From: Taudactylus pleione | Lineage: Eukaryota; Chordata; Amphibia; Anura; Myobatrachidae | Assembly: GCA_031769625.1 (NCBI GenBank) | Contig: JAUIMM010000739.1 | Span: 2,579,292 to 2,643,291 of the forward strand | DNA: 64,000 nucleotides | Direction: 5' to 3' | Shown here: positions 28,001 through 41,107 of the stretch, piece by piece | How positions within the stretch are numbered: the first letter of the stretch is position 1 | Layout: the number at the start of each line of letters is the position of its first letter | Notes under the pieces: model-generated | What the model was told of the DNA's origin: nothing | What the model saw: only the letters and a program-made list of their open reading frames with translations | Database searches by the model: none | Position numbers and translations under genes: made by a program

Positions 28001-31000
28001 TATAGGAGACTGCGCTGAGTAATGTGATATGTGACACCTGTATATCTGTGTGCTCCTGAGTCTGTATATAGGAGACTGCGCTGAGTAATGTGATATGTGA
28101 CACCTGTATATCTGTGTGCTCCTGAGTCAGTATATGGGAGACTGCGATGAGTAATGTGATATGTGAAACCTGTATATCTGTGTGCTCCTGAGTCTGTATA
28201 TGGGAGACTGCGCTGAGTAATGTGATATGTGACACCTGTATATCTGTATATAGGAGACTGCGCTGAGTAATGTGATATGTGACACCTGTATGTCTGTGTG
28301 CTCCTGACTCTGTATATGGGAGACTGCGCTGAGTAATGTGATATGTGACACCTGTATATCTGTGTGCTCCTGAGTCTTTATATGGGAGACTGCGCTGAGT
28401 AATGTGATATGTGACACCTGTATATCTGTGTGCTCCTGAGTCTGTATATAGGAGACTGCGCTGAGTAATGTGATGTGTGACACCTGTATATCTGTGTACT
28501 CCTGAGTCTGTATATGGGTGACTGCGCTGAGTAATGTGATGTGTGACACCTGTATATCTGTGTGCTCCTGAGTCTGTATATGGGAGACTGCGCTGAGTAA
28601 TGTGATATGTGACACCTGTATATCTGTGTGCTCCTGAGTCTGTATATAGGAGACTGCGCTGAGTAATGTGGTATGAGACGCTTGTATAGCTGTGTGCTCC
28701 TGAGTCTGTATATGGGAGACTGCGCTGAGTAATGTGATATGTGACACCTGTATATCTGTGTGCTCCTAAGTCTGTATATGGGAGACTGTGCTGAGTAATG
28801 TGACACCTGTATATCTGTGTGCTGCTGAGTCTGTATATAGGAGACTGCGCTGAGTAATGTGATATGTGACACCTGTATATCTGTGTGCTCCTGAGTCTGT
28901 ATATGGGAGACTGCGCTGAGTAATGTGATATGTGACACCTGTATATCTGTGTGCTCCTGAGTCTGTATATGGGAGACTGCGCTGAGTAATGTGATATGTG
29001 ACACCTGTATATCTGTGTGCTCCTGAGTCTTTATATGGGAGACTGCGCTGGGTAATGTGATATGTGACACCCGTATATCTGTGTGCTCCTGAGTCTTTAT
29101 ATGGGAGACTGCGCTGGGTATTGTGATATGTGACACCCGTATATCTGTGTGCTCCTGAGTCTGTATATAGGAGACTGCGCTGAGTATTGTGATATGTGAC
29201 ACCTGTATATCTGTGTGCTCCTGAGTCTATATATGGGAGACTGCGCTGATTAATGTGATATGTGACACCTGTATTTCTGTGTGCTCCTGAGTCTGTATAT
29301 GGGAGACTGCGCTGAGTAATGTGATATGTAACACCTGTATATCTGTGTGCTCCTGAGTCTGTATATGGGAGACTGCGCTGAGTAATGTGATATGTGACAC
29401 CTGTATATCTGTGTGCTCCTGAATCTGTATATGAGAGACCGCGCTGAGTAATGTGATATGTGACACCTGTATATCTGTGTGCTCCTGAGTCTGTATATGG
29501 GAGACTGCGCTGGGTATTGTGATATGTGACACCTGTATATCTGTGTGCCTCTGAGTCTGTATATGGGAGTAATGTGATATGTGACACCTATATATCTGTG
29601 TGCTCCTGAGTCTGTATATGGGAGACTGCGCTGAGTAATATGGTATGTGACACCTGTATATCTGTGTGCTCCTGAGTCTGTATATAGGAGACTGCGCTGA
29701 GTAATGTGATATGTGACACCTGTATATCTGTGTGCTCCTGAGTCTGTATATTGGAGACTGCGCTGAGTAATGTGATATGTGACACCTGTATATCTGTGTG
29801 CTCCTGAGTCTGTATATAGGAGACTGCGCTGAGTAATGTGATATGTGACACCTGTATATCTGTGTGCTCCTGAGTCTGTATATAGGAGACTGCGCTGAGT
29901 AATGTGATATGTGACACCTGTATATCTGTGTGCTCCTGAGTCTGTATATAGGAGACTGCGCTGAGTAATGTGATATGTGACACCTGTATATCTGTGTGCT
30001 CCTGAGTCTGTATATGGGAGACTGCGCTGAGTAATGTGATATGTGACACCTGTATATCTGTGTGCTCCTGAGTCTTTATATGGGAGACTGCGCTGAGTAA
30101 TGTGATATGTGACACCTGTATATCTGTGTGCTCCTGAGTCTGTATATAGGAGACTGCGCTGAGTAATGTGATGTGTGACACCTGTATATCTGTGTACTCC
30201 TGAGTCTGTATATGGGTGACTGCGCTGAGTAATGTGATGTGTGACACCTGTATATCTGTGTGCTCCTGAGTCTGTATATGGGAGACTGCGCTGAGTAATG
30301 TGATATGTGACACCTGTATATCTGTGTGCTCCTAAGTCTGTATATGGGAGACTGTGCTGAGTAATGTGACACCTGTATATCTGTGTGCTGCTGAGTCTGT
30401 ATATAGGAGACTGCGCTGAGTAATGTGATATGTGACACCTGTATATCTGTGTGCTCCTGAGTCTGTATATGGGAGACTGCGCTGAGTAATGTGATATGTG
30501 ACACCTGTATATCTGTGTGCTCCTGAGTCTGTATATGGGAGACTGCGCTGAGTAATGTGATATGTGACACCTGTATATCTGTGTGCTCCTGAGTCTGTAT
30601 AAAGGAGACTGCGCTGAGTAATGTGATGTATGACACCTGTATATCTGTGTGCTCCTGAGTCTGTATATAGGAGACTGCGCTGAGTAATGTGATATGTGAC
30701 ACCTGTATATCTGTGTGCTCCTGAGTCTGTATATGGGAGACTGCGCTGAGTAATGTGATGTGTGACACCTGTATATCTGTGTGCTCCTGAGTCTTTATAT
30801 GGGAGACTGCGCTGAGTAATGTGATATGTGACACCTGTATATCTGTGTGCTCCTGAGTCTGTATATAGGAGACTGCGCTGAGTAATGTGATATGTGACAC
30901 CTGTATATCTGTGTGCTCCTGAGTCTGTATATAGGAGACTGCGCTGAGTAATGTGATATGTGACACCTGTAGATCTGTGTGCTCCTGAGTCTGTATATGG

Positions 31001-34000
31001 GAGACTGCGCTGAGTAATGTGATATGTGACACCTGTAGATCTGTGTGCTCCTGAGTCTGTATATAGGAGACTGCGCTGAGTAATGTGATATGTGACACCT
31101 GTATATCTGTGTGCTCCTGAGTCTGTATATTGGAGACTGCGCTGAGTAATGTGATATGTGACACCTGTATATCTGTGTGCTCCTGAGTCTGTATATGGGA
31201 GACTGCGCTGAGTAATGTGATATGTGACACCTGTATATATGTGTGCTCCTGAGTCTGTATATAGGAGACTGCGCTGAGTAATGTGATATGTGACAACTGT
31301 ATATCTGTGTGCTCCTGAGTCTGTATATAGGAGACTGCGCTGAGTAATGTGATATGTGACACCTGTATATCTGTGTGCTCCTGAGTCTGTATATAGGAGA
31401 CTGCGCTGAGTAATGTGATATGTGACACCTGTATATCTGTGTGCTCCTGAGTCTGTATATAGGAGACTGCACTGAGTAATGTGATATGTGACACCTGTAT
31501 ATCTGTGTGCTCCTGAGTCAGTATATGGGAGACTGCGATGAGTAATGTGATATGTGAATCCTATATATCTGTGTGCTCCTGAGTCTGTATATGGGAGACT
31601 GCGCTGAGTAATGTGATATGTGACACCTGTATATCTGTATATAGGAGACTGCGCTGAGTAATGTGATATGTGACACCTGTATGTCTGTGTGCTCCTGACT
31701 CTGTATATAGGAGACTGCGCTGAGTAATGTGATATGTGACACCTGTATATCTGTGTGCTCCTGAGTCTGTATATGGGAGACTGCGCTGAGTAATGTGATA
31801 TGTGACACCTGTATATCTGTGTGCTCCTGAGTCTGTATATGGGAGACTGCGCTGAGTAATGTGATATGTGACACCTGTATATCTGTGTGCTCCTGAGTCT
31901 GTATATGGGAGACTGCGCTGAGTAATGTGATATGTGACACCTGTATATCTGTGTGCTCCTGAGTCTGTATAAAGGAGACTGCGCTGAGTAATGTGATGTA
32001 TGACACCTGTATATCTGTGTGCTCCTGAGTCTGTATATAGGAGACTGCGCTGAGTAATGTGATATGTGACACCTGTATATCTGTGTGCTCCTGAGTCTGT
32101 ATATGGGAGACTGCGCTGAGTAATGTGATGTGTGACACCTGTATATCTGTGTGCTCCTGAGTCTTTATATGGGAGACTGCGCTGAGTAATGTGATATGTG
32201 ACACCTGTATATCTGTGTGCTCCTGAGTCTTTATATGGGAGACTGCGCTGAGTAATGTGATATGTGACACCTGTATATCTGTGTGCTCCTGAGTCTGTAT
32301 ATAGGAGACTGCGCTGAGTAATGTGATATGTGACACCTGTAGATCTGTGTGCTCCTGAGTCTGTATATGGGAGACTGCGCTGAGTAATGTGATATGTGAC
32401 ACCTGTAGATCTGTGTGCTCCTGAGTCTGTATATAGGAGACTGCGCTGAGTAATGTGATATGTGACACCTGTATATCTGTGTGCTCCTGAGTCTGTATAT
32501 TGGAGACTGCGCTGAGTAATGTGATATGTGACACCTGTATATCTGTGTGCTCCTGAGTCTGTATATGGGAGACTGCGCTGAGTAATGTGATATGTGACAC
32601 CTGTATATATGTGTGCTCCTGAGTCTGTATATAGGAGACTGCGCTGAGTAATGTGATATGTGACAACTGTATATCTGTGTGCTCCTGAGTCTGTATATAG
32701 GAGACTGCGCTGAGTAATGTGATATGTGACACCTGTATATCTGTGTGCTCCTGAGTCTGTATATAGGAGACTGCGCTGAGTAATGTGATATGTGACACCT
32801 GTATATCTGTGTGCTCCTGAGTCTGTATATAGGAGACTGCACTGAGTAATGTGATATGTGACACCTGTATATCTGTGTGCTCCTGAGTCAGTATATGGGA
32901 GACTGCGATGAGTAATGTGATATGTGAATCCTATATATCTGTGTGCTCCTGAGTCTGTATATGGGAGACTGCGCTGAGTAATGTGATATGTGACACCTGT
33001 ATGTCTGTGTGCTCCTGACTCTGTATATGGGAGACTGCGCTGAGTAATGTGATATGTGACACCTGTATATCTGTGTGCTCCTGAGTCTGTATATAGGAGA
33101 CTGCGCTGAGTAATGTGATATGTGACACCTGTATATCTGTGTGCTCCTGAGTCTGTATATAGGAGACTGCGCTGAGTAATGTGATATGTGACACCTGTAT
33201 ATCTGTGTGCTCCTGAGTCTGTATATAAGAGACTGCGCTGAGTAATGTGGTATGAGACGCTTGTATATCTGTGTGCTCCTGAGTCTGTATATGGGAGACT
33301 GCGCTGAGTAATGTGATATGTGACACCTGTATATCTGTATATAGGAGACTGCGCTGAGTAATGTGATATGTGACACCTGTATGTCTGTGTGCTCCTGACT
33401 CTGTATATGGGAGACTGCGCTGAGTAATGTGATATGTGACACCTGTATATCTGTGTGCTCCTGAGTCTGTATATAGGAGACTGCGCTGAGTAATGTGATA
33501 TGTGACACCTGTATATCTGTGTGCTCCTGAGTCTGTATATAGGAGACTGCACTGAGTAATGTGATATGTGACACCTGTATATCTGTGTGCTCCTGAGTCT
33601 GTATATGGGAGACTGCGATGAGTAATGTGATATGTGAAACCTGTATATCTGTGTGCTCCTGAGTCTGTATATGGGAGACTGCGCTGAGTAATGTGATATG
33701 TGACACCTGTATATCTGTATATAGGAGACTGCGCTGAGTAATGTGATATGTGAGACCTGTATGTCTGTGTGCTCCTGACTCTGTATATGGGAGACTGCGC
33801 TGAGTAATGTGATATGTGACACCTGTATATCTGTGTGCTCCTGAGTCTGTATATAGGAGACTGCGCTGAGTAATGTGATATGTGACACCTGTATATCTGT
33901 GTGCTCCTGAGTCTGTATATGGGAGACTGCGCTGAGTAATGTGATGTGTGACACCTGTATATCTGTGTGCTCCTGAGTCTTTATATGGGAGACTGCGCTG

Positions 34001-37000
34001 AGTAATGTGATATGTGACACCTCTATATCTGTGTGCTCCTGAGTCTGTATATAGGAGACTGCGCTGAGTAATGTGATATGTGACACCTGTATATCTGTGT
34101 GCTCCTGAGTCTGTATATAGGAGACTGCGCTGAGTAATGTGATATGTGACACCTGTAGATCTGTGTGCTCCTGAGTCTGTATATGGGAGACTGCGCTGAG
34201 TAATGTGATATGTGACACCTGTAGATCTGTGTGCTCCTGAGTCTGTATATAGGAGACTGCGCTGAGTAATGTGATATGTGACACCTGTATATCTGTGTGC
34301 TCCTGAGTCTGTATATTGGAGACTGCGCTGAGTAATGTGATATGTGACACCTGTATATCTGTGTGCTCCTGAGTCTGTATATGGGAGACTGCGCTGAGTA
34401 ATGTGATATGTGACACCTGTATATCTGTGTGCTCCTGAGTCTGTATATAGGAGACTGCGCTGAGTAATGTGATATGTGACAACTGTATATCTGTGTGCTC
34501 CTGAGTCTGTATATAGGAGACTGCGCTGAGTAATGTGATATGTGACACCTGTATATCTGTGTGCTCCTGAGTCTGTATATGGGAGACTGCGCTGAGTAAT
34601 GTGATATGTGACACCTGTATATCTGTGTGCTCCTGAGTCTGTATATGGGAGACTGCGCTGAGTAATGTGATATGTGACACCTGTATATCTGTGTGCTCCT
34701 GAGTCTGTATAAAGGAGACTGCGCTGAGTAATGTGATGTATGACACCTGTATATCTGTGTGCTCCTGAGTCTGTATATAGGAGACTGCGCTGAGTAATGT
34801 GATATGTGACACCTGTATATCTGTGTGCTCCTGAGTCTGTATATGGGAGACTGCGCTGAGTAATGTGATGTGTGACACCTGTATATCTGTGTGCTCCTGA
34901 GTCTTTATATGGGAGACTGCGCTGAGTAATGTGATATGTGACACCTGTATATCTGTGTGCTCCTGAGTCTGTATATAGGAGACTGCGCTGAGTAATGTGA
35001 TATGTGACACCTGTATATCTGTGTGCTCCTGAGTCTGTATATAGGAGACTGCGCTGAGTAATGTGATATGTGACACCTGTAGATCTGTGTGCTCCTGAGT
35101 CTGTATATGGGAGACTGCGCTGAGTAATGTGATATGTGACACCTGTAGATCTGTGTGCTCCTGAGTCTGTATATAGGAGACTGCGCTGAGTAATGTGATA
35201 TGTGACACCTGTATATCTGTGTGCTCCTGAGTCTGTATATTGGAGACTGCGCTGAGTAATGTGATATGTGACACCTGTATATCTGTGTGCTCCTGAGTCT
35301 GTATATGGGAGACTGCGCTGAGTAATGTGATATGTGACACCTGTATATATGTGTGCTCCTGAGTCTGTATATAGGAGACTGCGCTGAGTAATGTGATATG
35401 TGACAACTGTATATCTGTGTGCTCCTGAGTCTGTATATAGGAGACTGCGCTGAGTAATGTGATATGTGACACCTGTATATCTGTGTGCTCCTGAGTCTGT
35501 ATATAGGAGACTGCGCTGAGTAATGTGATATGTGACACCTGTATATCTGTGTGCTCCTGAGTCTGTATATAGGAGACTGCACTGAGTAATGTGATATGTG
35601 ACACCTGTATATCTGTGTGCTCCTGAGTCAGTATATGGGAGACTGCGATGAGTAATGTGATATGTGAATCCTATATATCTGTGTGCTCCTGAGTCTGTAT
35701 ATGGGAGACTGCGCTGAGTAATGTGATATGTGACACCTGTATGTCTGTGTGCTCCTGACTCTGTATATGGGAGACTGCGCTGAGTAATGTGATATGTGAC
35801 ACCTGTATATCTGTGTGCTCCTGAGTCTGTATATAGGAGACTGCGCTGAGTAATGTGATATGTGACACCTGTATATCTGTGTGCTCCTGAGTCTGTATAT
35901 AGGAGACTGCGCTGAGTAATGTGATATGTGACACCTGTATATCTGTGTGCTCCTGAGTCTGTATATAAGAGACTGCGCTGAGTAATGTGGTATGAGACGC
36001 TTGTATATCTGTGTGCTCCTGAGTCTGTATATGGGAGACTGCGCTGAGTAATGTGATATGTGACACCTGTATATCTGTATATAGGAGACTGCGCTGAGTA
36101 ATGTGATATGTGACACCTGTATGTCTGTATGCTCCTGACTCTGTATATGGGAGACTGCGCTGAGTAATGTGATATGTGACACCTGTATATCTGTGTGCTC
36201 CTGAGTCTGTATATAGGAGACTGCGCTGAGTAATGTGATATGTGACACCTGTATATCTGTGTGCTCCTGAGTCTGTATATAGGAGACTGCACTGAGTAAT
36301 GTGATATGTGACACCTGTATATCTGTGTGCTCCTGAGTCTGTATATGGGAGACTGCGATGAGTAATGTGATATGTGAAACCTGTATATCTGTGTGCTCCT
36401 GAGTCTGTATATGGGAGACTGCGCTGAGTAATGTGATATGTGACACCTGTATATCTGTATATAGGAGACTGCGCTGAGTAATGTGATATGTGAGACCTGT
36501 ATGTCTGTGTGCTCCTGACTCTGTATATGGGAGACTGCGCTGAGTAATGTGATATGTGACACCTGTATATCTGTGTGCTCCTGAGTCTGTATATAGGAGA
36601 CTGCGCTGAGTAATGTGATATGTGACACCTGTATATCTGTGTGCTCCTGAGTCTGTATATGGGAGACTGCGCTGAGTAATGTGATGTGTGACACCTGTAT
36701 ATCTGTGTGCTCCTGAGTCTTTATATGGGAGACTGCGCTGAGTAATGTGATATGTGACACCTCTATATCTGTGTGCTCCTGAGTCTGTATATAGGAGACT
36801 GCGCTGAGTAATGTGATATGTGACACCTGTATATCTGTGTGCTCCTGAGTCTGTATATAGGAGACTGCGCTGAGTAATGTGATATGTGACACCTGTAGAT
36901 CTGTGTGCTCCTGAGTCTGTATATGGGAGACTGCGCTGAGTAATGTGATATGTGACACCTGTAGATCTGTGTGCTCCTGAGTCTGTATATAGGAGACTGC

Positions 37001-37443
37001 GCTGAGTAATGTGATATGTGACACCTGTATATCTGTGTGCTCCTGAGTCTGTATATTGGAGACTGCGCTGAGTAATGTGATATGTGACACCTGTATATCT
37101 GTGTGCTCCTGAGTCTGTATATGGGAGACTGCGCTGAGTAATGTGATATGTGACACCTGTATATCTGTGTGCTCCTGAGTCTGTATATAGGAGACTGCGC
37201 TGAGTAATGTGATATGTGACAACTGTATATCTGTGTGCTCCTGAGTCTGTATATAGGAGACTGCGCTGAGTAATGTGATATGTGACACCTGTATATCTGT
37301 GTGCTCCTGAGTCTGTATATAGGAGACTGCGCTGAGTAATGTGATATGTGACACCTGTATATCTGTGTGCTCCTGAGTCTGTATATAGGAGACTGCGCTG
37401 AGTAATGTGATATGTGACACCTGTATATCTGTGTGCTCCTGAG
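25007..37443. repeat. Higher-order repeat domain B (1,370-bp-related periods)
   Basis: A rare landmark, GAGTCAGTATATGGG followed by GCGATGAG and GAATCCTATATATC, occurs at 25,007, 26,311, 31,518, 32,888 and 35,628. Spacings are 1,304, 5,207, 1,370 and 2,740 bp. 1,370 is twenty 66-bp units plus one 50-bp unit, 1,304 is one monomer less, and 2,740 is twice 1,370. Block 26.3-28.0 kb recurs 6,577 bp downstream at 32.9-34.5 kb and again 2,740 bp further; the private variant CACCTCTATATC is at 27,441, 34,018 and 36,758. The sub-block 22.1-23.6 kb has partial copies at 28.4-29.5 and 29.6-30.4 kb. Boundaries are approximate. Confidence 0.7.
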
Positions 37444-40400
37444 TCAGTATATGGGAGACTGCGATGAGTAATGTGATATGTGAAACCTGTATATCTGTGT
37501 GCTCCTGAGTCTGTATATGGGAGACTGCGCTGAGTAATGTGATATGTGACACCTGTATATCTGTATATAGGAGACTGCGCTGAGTAATGTGATATGTGAC
37601 ACCTGTATGTCTGTGTGCTCCTGACTCTGTATATGGGAGACTGCGCTGAGTAATGTGATATGTGACACCTGTATATCTGTGTGCTCCTGAGTCTGTATAT
37701 AGGAGACTGCGCTGAGTAATGTGATATGTGACACCTGTATATCTGTGTGCTCCTGAGTCTGTATATAGGAGACTGCGCTGAGTAATGTGATATGTGACAC
37801 CTGTATATCTGTGTGCTCCTGAGTCTGTATATAAGAGACTGCGCTGAGTAATGTGGTATGAGACGCTTGTATATCTGTGTGCTCCTGAGTCTGTATATGG
37901 GAGACTGCGCTGAGTAATGTGATATGTGACACCTGTATATCTGTATATAGGAGACTGCGCTGAGTAATGTGATATGTGACACCTGTATGTCTGTGTGCTC
38001 CTGACTCTGTATATGGGAGACTGCGCTGAGTAATGTGATATGTGACACCTGTATATCTGTGTGCTCCTGAGTCTGTATATAGGAGACTGCGCTGAGTAAT
38101 GTGATATGTGACACCTGTATATCTGTGTGCTCCTGAGTCTGTATATAGGAGACTGCACTGAGTAATGTGATATGTGACACCTGTATATCTGTGTGCTCCT
38201 GAGTCTGTATATGGGAGACTGCGATGAGTAATGTGATATGTGAAACCTGTATATCTGTGTGCTCCTGAGTATGTATATGGGAGACTGCGCTGAGTAATGT
38301 GATATGTGACACCTGTATATCTGTATATAGGAGACTGCGCTGAGTAATGTGATATGTGACACCTGTATGTCTGTGTGCTCCTGACTCTGTATATGGGAGA
38401 CTGCGCTGAGTAATGTGATATGTGACACCTGTATATCTGTGTGCTCCTGAGTCTGTATATAGGAGACTGCGCTGAGTAATGTGATATGTGACACCTGTAT
38501 ATCTGTATATAGGAGACTGCGCTGAGTAATGTGATATGTGACACCTGTATATCTGTGTGCTCCTAAGTCTGTATATAGGAGACTGCGCTGAGTAATGTGA
38601 TATGTGACACCTGTATATCTGTGTGCTCCTGAGTCTGTATATGGGAGACTGCGCTGAGTAATGTGATATGTGACACCTGTATATCTGTGTGCTCCTAAGT
38701 CTGTATATGGGAGACTGCGCTGAGTAATGTGACACCTGTATATCTGTGTGCTCCTGAGTCTGTATATAGGAGACTGCGCTGAGTAATGTGATATGTGACA
38801 CCTGTATATCTGTGTGCTCCTGAGTCTGTATATAGGAGACTGCGCTGAGTAATGTGATAGGTGACACCTGTATATCTGTGTGCTCCTGAGTCTGTATATG
38901 GGAGTCTGAGCTGAGTAATGTGATATGTAACACCTGTATATCTGTGTGCTCCTGAGTCTGTATATGGGAGACTGAGCTGAGTAATGTGATATGTGACACC
39001 TGTATATCTGTGTGCTCCTGAGTCTTTATATGGGAGACTGCGCTGGGTAATGTGATATGTGACACCCGTATATCTGTGTGCTCCTGAGTCTTTATATGGG
39101 AGACTGCGCTGGGTATTGTGATATGTGACACCCGTATATCTGTGTGCTCCTGAGTCTGTATATAGGAGACTGCGCTGAGTATTGTGATATGTGACACCTG
39201 TATATCTGTGTGCTCCTGAGTCTATATATGGGAGACTGCGCTGATTAATGTGATATGTGACACCTGTATATCTGTGTGCTCCTGAGTCTGTATATGGGAG
39301 ACTGCGCTGAGTAATGTGATATGTAACACCTGTATATCTGTGTGCTCCTGAGTCTGTATATGGGAGACTGCGCTGAGTAATGTGATATGTGACACCTGTA
39401 TATCTGTGTGCTCCTGAATCTGTATATGAGAGACCGCGCTGAGTAATGTGATATGTGACACCTGTATATCTGTGTGCTCCTGAGTCTGTATATGGGAGAC
39501 TGCGCTGGGTATTGTGATATGTGACACCTGTATATCTGTGTGCCTCTGAGTCTGTATATGGGAGTAATGTGATATGTGACACCTATATATCTGTGTGCTC
39601 CTGAGTCTGTATATGGGAGACTGCGCTGAGTAATATGGTATGTGACACCTGTATATCTGTGTGCTCCTGAGTCTGTATATAGGAGACTGCGCTGAGTAAT
39701 GTGATATGTGACACCTGTATATCTGTGTGCTCCTGAGTCTGTATATTGGAGACTGCGCTGAGTAATGTGATATGTGACACCTGTATATCTGTGTGCTCCT
39801 GAGTCTTTATATGGGAGACTGCGCTGAGTAATGTGATATGTGACACCTGTATATCTGTGTGCTCCTGAGTCTGTATATAGGAGACTGCGCTGAGTAATGT
39901 GATGTGTGACACCTGTATATCTGTGTGCTCCTGAGTCTGTATATGGGTGACTGCGCTGAGTAATGTGATATGTGACACCTGTATATCTGTGTGCTCCTGA
40001 GTCTGTATATGGGAGACTGCGCTGAGTAATGTGATATGTGACACCTGTATATCTGTGTGCTCCTGAGTCTGTATATGGGAGACTGCGCTGAGTAATGTGA
40101 TATGTGACACCTGTATATCTGTATATAGGAGACTGCGCTGAGTAATGTGATATGTGACACCTGTATGTCTGTGTGCTCCTGACTCTGTATATGGGAGACT
40201 GCGCTGAGTAATGTGATATGTGACACCTGTATATCTGTGTGCTCCTGAGTCTGTATATAGGAGACTGCGCTGAGTAATGTGATATGTGACACCTGTATAT
40301 CTGTGTGCTCCTGAGTCTGTATATGGGAGACTGCGCTGAGTAATGTGATGTGTGACACCTGTATATCTGTGTGCTCCTGAGTCTTTATATGGGAGACTGC

Positions 40401-41107
40401 GCTGAGTAATGTGATATGTGACACCTCTATATCTGTGTGCTCCTGAGTCTGTATATAGGAGACTGCGCTGAGTAATGTGATATGTGACACCTGTATATCT
40501 GTGTGCTCCTGAGTCTGTATATAGGAGACTGCGCTGAGTAATGTGATATGTGACACCTGTAGATCTGTGTGCTCCTGAGTCTGTATATGGGAGACTGCGC
40601 TGAGTAATGTGATATGTGACACCTGTAGATCTGTGTGCTCCTGAGTCTGTATATAGGAGACTGCGCTGAGTAATGTGATATGTGACACCTGTATATCTGT
40701 GTGCTCCTGAGTCTGTATATTGGAGACTGCGCTGAGTAATGTGATATGTGACACCTGTATATCTGTGTGCTCCTGAGTCTGTATATGGGAGACTGCGCTG
40801 AGTAATGTGATATGTGACACCTGTATATCTGTGTGCTCCTGAGTCTGTATATAGGAGACTGCGCTGAGTAATGTGATATGTGACAACTGTATATCTGTGT
40901 GCTCCTGAGTCTGTATATAGGAGACTGCGCTGAGTAATGTGATATGTGACACCTGTATATCTGTGTGCTCCTGAGTCTGTATATAGGAGACTGCGCTGAG
41001 TAATGTGATATGTGACACCTGTATATCTGTGTGCTCCTGAGTCTGTATATAGGAGACTGCGCTGAGTAATGTGATATGTGACACCTGTATATCTGTGTGC
41101 TCCTGAG
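37444..41107. repeat. Higher-order repeat C, copy 1 (3,664 bp)
   Basis: The first of the regular blocks, counted from the landmark GAGTCAGTATATGGG + GCGATGAG + GTGAAACC. It contains fifty 66-bp units, five 50-bp units (37,557, 37,937, 38,317, 38,499, 40,115), one 59-bp unit (38,681) and one 55-bp unit (39,532), totalling 3,664 bp. The extra 50-bp unit at 38,499 accounts for the 50-bp difference from copy 2 and is unusual in being followed by a CTCCTAAG monomer. Order: landmark, 380-bp modules, 59-bp unit, GACTGAGCTGAG and CACCCGT monomers, GTAACACC, 55-bp unit, then plain, TAGATCTG and TATATTGG monomers. Confidence 0.82.
37557..38316. repeat. 380-bp module (50-bp unit + five monomers), two flavours
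   Basis: Clearest example of a recurrent sub-block: a 50-bp unit followed by five 66-bp units, 380 bp in all. Flavour one (37,557-37,936) has the CTGACTCTG monomer, two TATATAGG monomers, one with TATATAAGAG and GGTATGAGACGCTTG, and one TATATGGG monomer. Flavour two (37,937-38,316) ends with GCACTGAG, then GCGATGAG with GTGAAACC, then a plain TATATGGG or ATGTATATGGG monomer. The 380-bp spacing of 50-bp units also occurs at 5,262, 5,890, 8,008, 13,655, 16,417, 19,491, 26,754, 33,331, 36,071, 41,221, 44,835, 47,475 and 51,412. Confidence 0.82.
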
